NCBI RefSeq assembly: GCF_000577815.1
Contig: NZ_CBYM010000018.1
Span: forward strand, 1 to 64,000
Reading direction: 5' to 3'
From: Clostridium saudiense
GTDB lineage: Bacteria > Bacillota > Clostridia > Clostridiales > Clostridiaceae
Length of the DNA stretch: 64,000 nucleotides
In this document: positions 26,030-35,306 of the stretch, one piece after another
Layout of the letters: every line of letters starts with the position of its first letter
Numbering within the stretch: position 1 is the first letter of the stretch
Notes under the pieces: model-generated
Databases searched by the model: none
Told to the model about the DNA's origin: nothing
What the model saw: the letters and a program-made list of their open reading frames with translations, nothing else
Program-made: the position numbers and the translations under genes

Positions 26030-28144
26030 ATGGTACTAAAAGGGGAATTTTTTAGTGTAAAAAGTAAAGAATATAATGATAAAACGTTAAATTGTGTAAT
26101 GCAAGCTGTTAAAAAGCTTGATGAAATAGATGATAAACCATTAATGATGTTAGGTAAAATTCAAAGCGGTAAAACTAGATCATTTATAGGAGTAATATCA
26201 TTAGCTTTTGACAATGGGTATGATTTAGCTGTGGTGCTAACTAAAAATTCAAATGCACTTGCAAAGCAAACAACAGCTAGAATGAAGCAAGAATTTTATG
26301 ATTTTAGGGATGATGATATTATTGAAATATTTGATATTATGTGTATACCACCTAATATGTCACAATTTGAATTAGATAAAAAGATGATTATTGTTGTTAA
26401 GAAAGAAAAGAATAATATTCCAAAACTTATGAACTTTATAGAAAAATATGCTTTACATAATGATAAGAAATGTTTAATTATTGATGATGAGGCAGATTTC
26501 TGTAGTATAGGTTATGATAAGAATAAAGAAACAGAAGATTTTGATTTAAGAAGAATAGCTTCTCAAATAAATGATTTAAGATTGCAACTTACATGTAAGT
26601 TTATACAAGTAACAGCTACACCATATTCTTTATATTTACAACCAGAAACTATTGATTTAAGTGGAGAAAAGGAAATAAGAGCTGTAAAGCCAGCTGATAC
26701 TGTTTTAGTACCACATGGAGAAGGATATATAGGTGGAGAGTATTACTTTGATAGAGATAAACATCCATTAGGAGAGTATCTATTTCATGCTATAGAAGAA
26801 ACAGAATTACAAATAATTAAAAGTTCTGATAGAAGAAGATTTAAAGATGAAGAAGTTTTAACTAGTGATAAGGTAACAGGACTTAGAACATCAATAATTA
26901 ATTTTATTGTAGCTGGATGCATAAGAATTATCCAAAATGGTGGAAATCCAAGAGGAAAGAAAAATAAGTTTAGTTTTATTATTCATACAGAAATATCTAA
27001 GGCTGCTCATAGTAGGCAAGAAAATTTAATAAGTATGTTAATTGAAAAGTTAGAAGAAGAAGTTAATGGTGATAGTAAACTTTTAGATAAGTATATTGAA
27101 GAAGGATATAATGATTTAGCTAACTCAGTTAATAAGTATGGATTTGAGGTACCTTCCTTAGAGGAAGTTAATAAATATGTAAAAAGATCTATAAAAGAAC
27201 AATGGGTAACTAAAGTTATTGTAAATTCAGAAAATGACATTAATGCTTTATTAGATGAAGATGGACAATTAAGGCTTAGGACACCACTTAATATATTTAT
27301 AGGTGGACAAATATTAGATAGAGGAATAACTATTGCTAATCTTATTGGATTTTATTATGGTAGAGCACCGCAAAAAATGCAACAGGATACTGTGCTGCAA
27401 CATTCAAGAATGTATGGATATAGAAGCAAAGAGGATTTAGCTGTAACTAGATTTTATACAACTAAGGATTTGTATAATAGAATGTCTAAGATTAATGATT
27501 TTGATGCGAAATTAAGAGAGGATTTTGAACAAGGTAATTTTGAAAAAGGTGTTATTTTCATTAGCAAGGATGAAAATGGACGTGTAATTCCATGTTCTCC
27601 TCAGAAAATTATGATTAGTAACACACATGTATTAAGACCAGGAAAAACAGCCACTCCCGTAGGTTTCCAAACAGGATTTAAAACATATATTAAGAAAAAC
27701 ATAGAAGTGATAGATAATATTCTTAAGGAAAGGAATCATGGAGAATTACAAGGAAGTTATAAAATAAGCAGGGAAGAGGCCTGTGAAATAATAAAAAATG
27801 TATATGAGTCAATAGAAATTGAAAGTGATAATTGTATTGATGAAAAAGCATTTATTTCTTTAATTAATTATTTAAGTAAAAATTATGTTAATGTATATGT
27901 AGGTATAGATAGAAAAATATCTAGGTTAAGAAAAACATCAAGATATTATTCTGATATGCCATATAATAGAGATAATGACTTGAAAAAAGCAAAATTAATG
28001 GCAATTGAAGAACCAACATTAATGCTAATGAAACAAACTGGATCAGAAGAACTTGGTTGGAGAGGAACAGAATTTTATTGGCCAGTGTTAGTAATACAAG
28101 ATGATGTTGATACGGCTGTTTATACATCTGAGATATTAAAATAA
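26030..28144 (+). CDS. Z1-domain superfamily 2 ATPase/helicase
   Basis: 704 residues. Helicase motifs: Walker A 'GKIQSGKT' (42-49), Walker B 'LIIDDEADF' (about 149-157), motif III 'QVTATPYS'. The Z1 module follows, with 'GGQILDRGITIANLIGFYYG' and 'QHSRMYGYRSKEDLAVTRFYTT'. Z1 proteins are known from restriction-like and MORC-linked defence loci, usually with an endonuclease. Here no nuclease is fused, and the upstream neighbour is a dynamin-like GTPase. A GGGAG site precedes the ATG. The gene ends cleanly, and the decayed hsdR begins 76 bases later. Confidence 0.88.
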   Translation: MVLKGEFFSVKSKEYNDKTLNCVMQAVKKLDEIDDKPLMMLGKIQSGKTRSFIGVISLAFDNGYDLAVVLTKNSNALAKQTTARMKQEFYDFRDDDIIEIFDIMCIPPNMSQFELDKKMIIVVKKEKNNIPKLMNFIEKYALHNDKKCLIIDDEADFCSIGYDKNKETEDFDLRRIASQINDLRLQLTCKFIQVTATPYSLYLQPETIDLSGEKEIRAVKPADTVLVPHGEGYIGGEYYFDRDKHPLGEYLFHAIEETELQIIKSSDRRRFKDEEVLTSDKVTGLRTSIINFIVAGCIRIIQNGGNPRGKKNKFSFIIHTEISKAAHSRQENLISMLIEKLEEEVNGDSKLLDKYIEEGYNDLANSVNKYGFEVPSLEEVNKYVKRSIKEQWVTKVIVNSENDINALLDEDGQLRLRTPLNIFIGGQILDRGITIANLIGFYYGRAPQKMQQDTVLQHSRMYGYRSKEDLAVTRFYTTKDLYNRMSKINDFDAKLREDFEQGNFEKGVIFISKDENGRVIPCSPQKIMISNTHVLRPGKTATPVGFQTGFKTYIKKNIEVIDNILKERNHGELQGSYKISREEACEIIKNVYESIEIESDNCIDEKAFISLINYLSKNYVNVYVGIDRKISRLRKTSRYYSDMPYNRDNDLKKAKLMAIEEPTLMLMKQTGSEELGWRGTEFYWPVLVIQDDVDTAVYTSEILK

Positions 28145-28220
28145 AAATATTTATTTCTAAGTCAGTGTGACAAGTTATAAATATTTTTAAGACACAACTA
28201 CAGATAATCATATAAATTAA

Positions 28221-29895
28221 GGAGATGGATTAAATTATGTACTTCAAAAGATAGATTCTTTAGATGAAAGAAAATATGCAGTTATTATAGGCGAAGCTCA
28301 CTCTTCTACTGCAGGAGAAAATATGAGTGCATTAAAGGAAACATTAGCAGGTAAAACTTTAGAAGAAGCGGTAAAAGAACAGACAGAAGAAGAAAAGTAA
28401 GAAAAGTCTAGTATGGATAAAATGTCTGAGCTTATAGAAAAGAGAACTAATTTAAAAAAATGTTAGCTTCTTTGCTTTTACAGCAACACCTAAAAATAAA
28501 ACAATGCAAATATTGGGCAGAATAGGTGATGATGAAAAGCCATATGAATTCCATTTATATTCTATGAAGCAAGCTATAGAGGAAAAGTTTATATTAGATG
28601 TTCTTAAAAACTATATGCCAGTTAGTGTCTATTATAAGGTAGGAAAGAAGATTGAAGATAATGCTGAATTTGATAAGGGTGAAGCTAAGAGGGCTGTAAA
28701 TAGATTTGTTAGTTTAAATGCACATAATATAAGACAAAAGGTTGAAACAATAGTTGATGACTTTATGCTAAATAGAATAATGTGGATTGAAGGAAAAGCA
28801 AAGGCTATGGTTGTTACTGCAAGTAGACTTCATGCTGTAAGATATAAACTAGCTATAGATATATAAAGGAAAAGGGATATAATATAAAAGCTTTAGTTGC
28901 TTTTTCAGGAACAGTAAAGGATGAAGAGGAAGAGTATACAGAAGTTTCAATGAATAAAGGTGTTGCAACTGATATTACTGAAACTAATTTACCTAAGATA
29001 TTTGATAAAGATGAGTTTGAAATACTTATAGTTGCAGAAAAATATCAAACAGGATTTGACCAACCAAAGCTTTGTGCAATGTATGTAGATAAAAAGCTTG
29101 ATGGTGTTAAAACTGTACAAACTTTATCAAGATTAAATAGAACTTATCCTAATAAACAAACTTTTATATTAGATTTTCAAAATGATGTAGAAGATATTCA
29201 AGCAGCATATGCTCCTTATTTTGAAATGACTAATATAGATAAGGTTACTGATCCTAATGTAGTTAATGATTTATGGTATCAGTTACATTAATATGGAATT
29301 TATCATGATGAAGAAGTAAATGACTTTTCAACTCTTTTCTATAAAGAAAAAAGAACATCAGCACAAGATGCAAAGATGAATAGCATAATAGATAAAGGAG
29401 TAGAAAGATATTCTTTCCTAGAAGATGATAGTGAAGAGGAAGCTGATGAGTTTAAGAAAAAAGCTCAAAAGTATATAAATTTCTATAACTTTTTACTTCA
29501 AATTTATCCTTTAAAGAATTTAAATCTTTTAAGACTTCAAGTTTACTTAGTTGCTTTATTAAAGAAATTACCTAAGAAGGGTAAGGAAAGAGTAAACTTA
29601 GATGATATATTAAGTTTAGATTGTTATAAGCTACAACAGCTAGGTAAAGATGAAAAACAAGGTTTTGATATTTCTCTAAGCTATGGAGATGGAGAACTTG
29701 TAGGAATATCTGAAACTGCAACATCAAGAGTTGCTGAAGATAATGAAGATTATTTAGATGATATAATTCAAAGAATTAATGATGTTTTTGGTATTGGACT
29801 TACTGAAGAAGATAGAATAATTATTTAATGGTAATCTTCAAAACTTTATGATTCATTATGTATCAGAAAAGATTTATGATCAAGCTAATAAATAA
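28221..29895 (+). pseudogene. hsdR: Decayed type I restriction subunit gene (hsdR), C-terminal part
   Basis: Conceptual translation in alternating frames follows the C-terminal half of EcoR124-type HsdR: 'KYAVIIGEAHSSTAGENM', 'FFAFTATPKNKT', 'FHLYSMKQAIEE', 'AKAMVVTASRLHAVRYKLA', 'KYQTGFDQPKLCAMYVDKK', 'TLSRLNRT'. It has lost the N-terminal nuclease domain and Walker A and is broken by a TAA at 28396, a frameshift at the A run near 28456, a frameshift near 28866, a TAA at 29289 and a shift near 29825. The DEAH box has become GEAH. No hsdM or hsdS is in the window. The family assignment is firm; it is clearly non-functional. Confidence 0.88.
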
Positions 29896-29943
29896 TATTA
29901 AAAAGTATACAAAAATTATACAAAAATTATACAAAAATTTTAA

Positions 29944-29988
29944 AGAAGTTAATAATCTTATTTTAGGATTATTAACTTCTTATTTTTA
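29944..29988 (+). terminator. Terminator after the hsdR remnant
   Basis: Perfect GAAGTTAATAATC / GATTATTAACTTC 13-bp stem with T-rich tail. The remaining bases to 30202 hold only the Spo0A-box promoter. Confidence 0.8.
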
Positions 29989-30119
29989 TTTAAAATAATT
30001 AAAAGTAAGAATAAAGTTTAGGTTATTATTTACAACAATATTAGAAATTAGAATATTATTCTAAAATATGTATTAATTTATGTGTGAATAGTTTGAATTT
30101 TTAATGAATTACACATAGC

Positions 30120-30154
30120 TTTCGACACAATAAATAAAACAGCTTTGATATAAT
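30120..30154 (+). promoter_or_regulatory. Spo0A-box promoter of the UvrD operon
   Basis: TTTCGACA (30120-30127), 21 bases, TATAAT (30149-30154) with TTTGA before it, 48 bases ahead of the first UvrD gene. Confidence 0.6.
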
Positions 30155-30202
30155 ATAAATAAAGGAAATATATTGTCATAATAAAAAAATAAGGAGAAAG
30201 AT

Positions 30203-32641
30203 ATGGATAAAATAACTGAGTTTAATTATTCATTAATATTATATTTTACTGAGGTTTTAGAGGAAGATATAGAAAGAATTTTAGATTTTATTAAAAAAGG
30301 TATAACTGTTCATTTATTTTTAAGTAACACTTTAGAAGAAGAGTTAGAATTAAATGAATATGATTTAAATATATTTAAAAATGAGATAGATAATAATTTA
30401 TTATTTGTTTATGAGAATCAAGAGCAGGTTTCAGATGGTAATGAAATAATTGCAATTGATGGAGATATAAAAAATACAAAACTATATGATAAGTTATGTA
30501 AGGATAAAGATTCAAAATTTAATAATAACCAATATGAGATTATTACATCATATGAAAATTCAAATTACATAATAGTATCTGGAGCAGGTACTGGTAAAAC
30601 TACTACTATGATAAATAGATTAATATATCTAAGAAAGAAAATTCAAGGCTTTACATTTGATAAGGCAGCTTTAATTACATTTACTAATAAAGCAAGTAGG
30701 GAAATGCGTGAAAGATTAATTTCAGTATTAGAGAGATATTTTAGTGTCACAAAGGATCCAAAGTATTTAGATATGATGGATGAAGCTACAAGATGTACAA
30801 TTAGTACAATACATGGATTTTCTAAAAGACTTATTAATAAATATGGTAAAAATATAAATATCAATAAAAATGTTAAAGTAAGATCATTTAAGTTTTTTAG
30901 GCAAAAAGCAATAACAGAAGCACTAAATGATTTATATAAAGAGCATAGAGAATTATATAATGTGATTAAATATTATCCTCATTATGATATAGAAGCAAAA
31001 TTACTTTCAATATGGAACAAACTAGATAATTATTCAATAGACGTTAATTATATAAATTATAATGTGGATTTTGGAGTTGATGAAAAGAACTTTTCTCAAA
31101 TAGTAAAAATAGTAATAGAAAAAGCTCAAAAATATTTAGAAGAAAATAAAGAGTACGAAGTAGAAATAGTTGATTTAATGAAAAAACTATCCTATAGAGA
31201 GTTATTTACTGAAGCTAAAGGTGAATACGATTTAATTATGGTAGATGAATTCCAAGATAGTGATAACATTCAAATAGACTTTGTAGCTAATTTTTGTAAT
31301 GTTACAGGTGCAAAGTTAATGGTAGTAGGAGATGAAAAGCAAAGTATATATAGATTTAGGGGGGCAGAGCATACTGCTTTTGATAGATTAAGACAAGCAT
31401 TAAAAGAAAATAATAATTTATTAGAAGAATTTACTATGGTTAGAAATTATAGAACAGATAGTGAATTATTAAATGAAATAAATGATATTTTTATTAATAT
31501 AGACAGTAGAGTTGATAGATTTAGATATAAAGAAGAGGATTATATTTATTCTCTTATAAATAGCGATAAAATCTCTAATATAAAATATGTTTCTTTACCA
31601 GAGTATAACGAAGAGTGTGCAAATTTCTATCATGATGTATTGAAAAACAAAGATTCAAATGATTACGTAGCAGTATTATTTAGAAGTAATAATGATATTA
31701 AAGAATTTAAAGAGTTTTGTGATAAAAATAGTATACCTTGTAGAGTTGATATAAGTGGTAGTTTTTATAGGCATGAGGCCGTAAGAGATTTTTATATAAT
31801 GATTAAAGCACTTGTTGATACAAGTTCTACGTCTATACTATATTCATTTGTCGAAACTCCATATATAAATAAAAATATAAATAAAGGAATCATACTTACT
31901 GAAAGTAGAGAGAAAGTTAATGAGTATTTATCATCTATATTAGATGATAAGAAGTGGACAAAGTATAGAGATATAGTTCAAGAAAAGAATGTTTTAGAAA
32001 TAATAGATTCAATTATTAGTGATGATGAATTTAATCCTATAAGGGGATATTATACAAAAGAATATTTAAGAGCAAAAGCTAATGGTAGAGATGCAGAAAA
32101 AATTGCAAAGATAAAAACCCTTGAATATAAACTTAATTTAGAGCATTTACTATATTTAATTAAAGAAAATTTTTCGGATAATATTTCTTCAATAGCAGCA
32201 TTAGAACAATTTTTAAGATTGAAAATATCAACAGATGATTCAGTAGATACTAGAAAACCATCATCATTTTATGAAAGAGATTTTATTCAGTGCAGCACAG
32301 TGCATAAAGCAAAAGGATTAGAATATGATTATGTAATATTACCTAAATTAACCAATAGGTTTATTACAAGTAAGGCTGTTGATGTTATTGTTAGAACAAA
32401 TAAAAATACTGTTGAAGTTGGATATAAAGTAAGATTAGGTGATGATGAATATAGTAACTCTAATTATTCTAATTATTTAAAGGATGAAAAAAGTGAAATA
32501 ATTGGTGAAGAGGCGAGACTTCTATATGTTGCAATGACTAGATGTAAGAAAAACTTATATTTAAATTCGGCAGGATTAGCCGCAACAGAAGGTATTAACA
32601 ATTGGAAGAGCTTAATAGGAGGAGCAAGAACTTATGTATAA
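30203..32641 (+). CDS. UvrD/AddA-like superfamily 1A helicase (first gene of operon)
   Basis: 812 residues. About 110 residues of unknown N-terminal sequence precede the helicase core: Walker A 'SGAGTGKTTTM' (about 126-136), motif II 'LIMVDEFQDSD', motif III 'VGDEKQSIYRFRGAE', motif V 'STVHKAKGLEYDYVI' (about 695) and motif VI 'RLLYVAMTRCKKNLYL'. It is a predicted 3'-5' DNA translocase. Unlike AddA there is no C-terminal nuclease domain. The stop overlaps the next start in 'ATGTATAA', so the genes are translationally coupled. AAGGAGA precedes the ATG. It is likely part of one complex with the next two products. Confidence 0.9.
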   Translation: MDKITEFNYSLILYFTEVLEEDIERILDFIKKGITVHLFLSNTLEEELELNEYDLNIFKNEIDNNLLFVYENQEQVSDGNEIIAIDGDIKNTKLYDKLCKDKDSKFNNNQYEIITSYENSNYIIVSGAGTGKTTTMINRLIYLRKKIQGFTFDKAALITFTNKASREMRERLISVLERYFSVTKDPKYLDMMDEATRCTISTIHGFSKRLINKYGKNININKNVKVRSFKFFRQKAITEALNDLYKEHRELYNVIKYYPHYDIEAKLLSIWNKLDNYSIDVNYINYNVDFGVDEKNFSQIVKIVIEKAQKYLEENKEYEVEIVDLMKKLSYRELFTEAKGEYDLIMVDEFQDSDNIQIDFVANFCNVTGAKLMVVGDEKQSIYRFRGAEHTAFDRLRQALKENNNLLEEFTMVRNYRTDSELLNEINDIFINIDSRVDRFRYKEEDYIYSLINSDKISNIKYVSLPEYNEECANFYHDVLKNKDSNDYVAVLFRSNNDIKEFKEFCDKNSIPCRVDISGSFYRHEAVRDFYIMIKALVDTSSTSILYSFVETPYINKNINKGIILTESREKVNEYLSSILDDKKWTKYRDIVQEKNVLEIIDSIISDDEFNPIRGYYTKEYLRAKANGRDAEKIAKIKTLEYKLNLEHLLYLIKENFSDNISSIAALEQFLRLKISTDDSVDTRKPSSFYERDFIQCSTVHKAKGLEYDYVILPKLTNRFITSKAVDVIVRTNKNTVEVGYKVRLGDDEYSNSNYSNYLKDEKSEIIGEEARLLYVAMTRCKKNLYLNSAGLAATEGINNWKSLIGGARTYV

Positions 32642-35306
32642 GGTAGAGACCCATAATAATTCTAGAGAGTATTATAAACAATTAGTTGTTGAAAATGATG
32701 CAGTGTATATTACAGCCAATACATCTCTTTCACATATGATAAAAGAAGTTTCAAAAGTATCTAAAGAAGATGATTGGAGAGTAATTGATATTGAAAACTT
32801 TATTAACAACTTATATCCTAATTGGACAGATACTATAAATGAAGTTAAGTTAAAGAGTGAGCTTAGAAAATCTATATACAAAGTTAGAGAAACTATTAAG
32901 TCTAAAGAAGAAATAGAAGAGCTTAAATTTTTAGAAGATAATATTTCAGTTGTATATAGTGATTTTAGATGTTTAGCAGAGGCTGGGATTAAAGAATTAA
33001 GTTATGAAACAATTGATATAAAGTTAAAATTAATAAAGGATATATTCAATGTTTTTTCTAAAACAGATTTGTTTAAAGAAATAAGTAGAGAAATATTAAA
33101 TATTAATGAAGTTATAAAGTTTCCCCAAAAATTAATTGAGAAACATTTATCTAATATAGCGAAAGTAGATGAAAATAAAGCAAAAGTTACTAAGAAAATA
33201 ATGGATAGTAAAAATAATGATATAAAGAAAATATATTTCTTTAATATTAGTAACCTTGATTTAAGAAGATATTTAGTTGCAGAAATTTTAAGATGTGCAG
33301 GGTTTGAAATAACTTTTGTTATACCTTATTTTAGCTCATTAAATATAGTTAATAAATGTTGGGATATGGTATATGGAGATACAACTTTATTTAATATTAA
33401 TATAAATAAAAAGTACTGTAATCCAAAGAGAGAAAATTTAAAATATATCAATTTTCTTGAAGGGAAAGAAGTAGTAGATTTTTTAGAAGAAAAGATTTCT
33501 AGTAAAAACTATAGGGAAGTATATGACTTTAAGAAAAAAATAAAAGATAAAAACGTAATAACTTTATATAAAGATAGTTTAAAGTCAATTATGAAAAGGG
33601 ATAGCTTAAACTTAAAAGAGAATTGTTATCAAAATTCAATAGGTAGATTCTTATTTAATTTATACAATTGCAAAGTTGTTGAAGATGAAATAAAGATTGA
33701 TTTTGATACATATAGAGAGATGATTACATCTGGCTGGATAGAATATAAGGGATGGAATGGATTAAGATTACAAGCTTATTTAGTAGATAATTCAGAATAT
33801 TTTTCCGGTGTAACTACATTAAAGGAAATTATTATAAGAATAGAAAATTTAAAAGAAGTTAAAGAAATTAGTGATGTGTTTTATGAACAATCAAAAGATA
33901 GAATTAAGAAAAATCCAACAAAACAATTTTTATCAAATCCATTTAAAGCATTTGGTTATGTAGATGTTGAAAAGTATAAAATTACAGTAAATAATATGTT
34001 AGAAGTAACTTTAAAGCTGAAGAGGTTTTTATTAAAGGCTTTTGAAAATGAAAGTGGTTTAATAAATATAGAAGAGCATTTTAATTTGCTTATACCTTTA
34101 TATAGAAATAAATACATTGTTGATTTATATAACAATGGTAGTGAAGAGCAAAAGAAGGTAGCTAGAAGAATATATGCAGTATTAAGTAATCCTAAGGACT
34201 TTGGAGTAGAGCTTCATAGAGATGAATTAAAAGATTTATTTAATGTTAAGTTAGGTCTAGAGAAAAAGCAAATAGATGAGCAAGAAGAGGACTTTTCAGT
34301 AGATCAATTAGAAGGGTTAATATATAGAGATAAGTTATTAAAGAGCAATAATGGAACTTTATATTTAGGAGATATGTCCTATAAGGCATATGAAAAATAT
34401 GTTGAGAGGCTTAAGAAATTTGATAAGGTACTTTCAGTTAATGATTTAAAATATATTTTTCAAAATAACCTTATAGGTAGAAGTAAAGATATAGTTTTAC
34501 AGGGAATAAAACTTCAAGAGGATAGTAGAAAAGCTGGTGAAAGTTATTTTAAATTCGCATTAGCTAATTTAATTATTAATTATGATGGAAATATTGAATT
34601 TAGCTGGATAGAAGGGTTAAGAAAAGATGATAGCAAAGCAATATTCCTTAAGCAAATAGAAGCACTTTATGGAAAAGCAGAAGATGAATTACAATTTTTG
34701 GATGGTAGTGAGTTTGTAGAAGAAAAAGATATGGATTTTGATTTTATAACCAATTATGATAAGAAAAATATTTTAGATAATGTGAATAGTGTTCCAGAAG
34801 TTGCTTTTAGAGATTTAGATTTTTGTGGAGATAAATTCTTATATTCATCAATTTTAGAAGGAAATCCAGCTTATTATTCAGATTTTCATCATAAATTAAC
34901 TTTTTCAGCATTGGTTAGTATATTTAAAAATAATATAGAAGATGGTTATTTAAATATGCTTAAGTTTGTTTTACCTCTTTTTCCACAATGGAAGGATGTA
35001 GTGAAAAAGAATATTTTAGATTGTGAGTTTTCACGTAAAGGATTAAGGGAGTATAGATATTTTGAAGGTGTTAATTATCCTAAATCTATTGATGCTTTAT
35101 ACTTATTAAAAAGTAAATATATTGTTACAGAAAATAATAAGATAAGAAATAGATATAATAAAGGTGAATTTAATGGAGACAGGTATTATAAAGAGTTTAT
35201 TGAAGAGTTTTTAAAGGGAGAACAAAATAATAATGGGTTACATTGTAGAATGTGCCCACATAATTATCTTTGTAAGAAAGGGGAGTTTGTAATTGACAGT
35301 AAGTAA
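32634..35306 (+). CDS. AddB/Cas4-like Fe-S scaffold protein without visible nuclease motif
   Basis: 890 residues starting 8 bases before the end of the upstream helicase gene. The N-terminus ('YITANTSLSHMI') and the 'IYFFNISNLD...EITFVIPYF' strand pattern resemble the inactive helicase half of AddB-type proteins; no P loop is seen. Near the end a lone Cys ('DFCGDKFLYSS', about 730) is followed ~140 residues later by C-x2-C-x5-C ('CRMCPHNYLC'). This is the C...CxxCxxxxxC iron-sulfur layout of AddB and Cas4. Between them I cannot find the GxID and ExK/YK nuclease motifs, so the domain may be only structural. Family assignment is inference. The next gene also overlaps. Confidence 0.6.
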   Translation: MYKVETHNNSREYYKQLVVENDAVYITANTSLSHMIKEVSKVSKEDDWRVIDIENFINNLYPNWTDTINEVKLKSELRKSIYKVRETIKSKEEIEELKFLEDNISVVYSDFRCLAEAGIKELSYETIDIKLKLIKDIFNVFSKTDLFKEISREILNINEVIKFPQKLIEKHLSNIAKVDENKAKVTKKIMDSKNNDIKKIYFFNISNLDLRRYLVAEILRCAGFEITFVIPYFSSLNIVNKCWDMVYGDTTLFNININKKYCNPKRENLKYINFLEGKEVVDFLEEKISSKNYREVYDFKKKIKDKNVITLYKDSLKSIMKRDSLNLKENCYQNSIGRFLFNLYNCKVVEDEIKIDFDTYREMITSGWIEYKGWNGLRLQAYLVDNSEYFSGVTTLKEIIIRIENLKEVKEISDVFYEQSKDRIKKNPTKQFLSNPFKAFGYVDVEKYKITVNNMLEVTLKLKRFLLKAFENESGLINIEEHFNLLIPLYRNKYIVDLYNNGSEEQKKVARRIYAVLSNPKDFGVELHRDELKDLFNVKLGLEKKQIDEQEEDFSVDQLEGLIYRDKLLKSNNGTLYLGDMSYKAYEKYVERLKKFDKVLSVNDLKYIFQNNLIGRSKDIVLQGIKLQEDSRKAGESYFKFALANLIINYDGNIEFSWIEGLRKDDSKAIFLKQIEALYGKAEDELQFLDGSEFVEEKDMDFDFITNYDKKNILDNVNSVPEVAFRDLDFCGDKFLYSSILEGNPAYYSDFHHKLTFSALVSIFKNNIEDGYLNMLKFVLPLFPQWKDVVKKNILDCEFSRKGLREYRYFEGVNYPKSIDALYLLKSKYIVTENNKIRNRYNKGEFNGDRYYKEFIEEFLKGEQNNNGLHCRMCPHNYLCKKGEFVIDSK

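Noticed and set aside
28504..29828. Three separate small genes between the Z1 and UvrD genes
   Set aside because: The three frames read end to end as one HsdR protein with frameshifts and stops, so they are pieces of a pseudogene.
31849..31862. TTTGTCGAAA-like Spo0A box
   Set aside because: It lies within the UvrD coding sequence and has no -10 at the right distance or gene start nearby.
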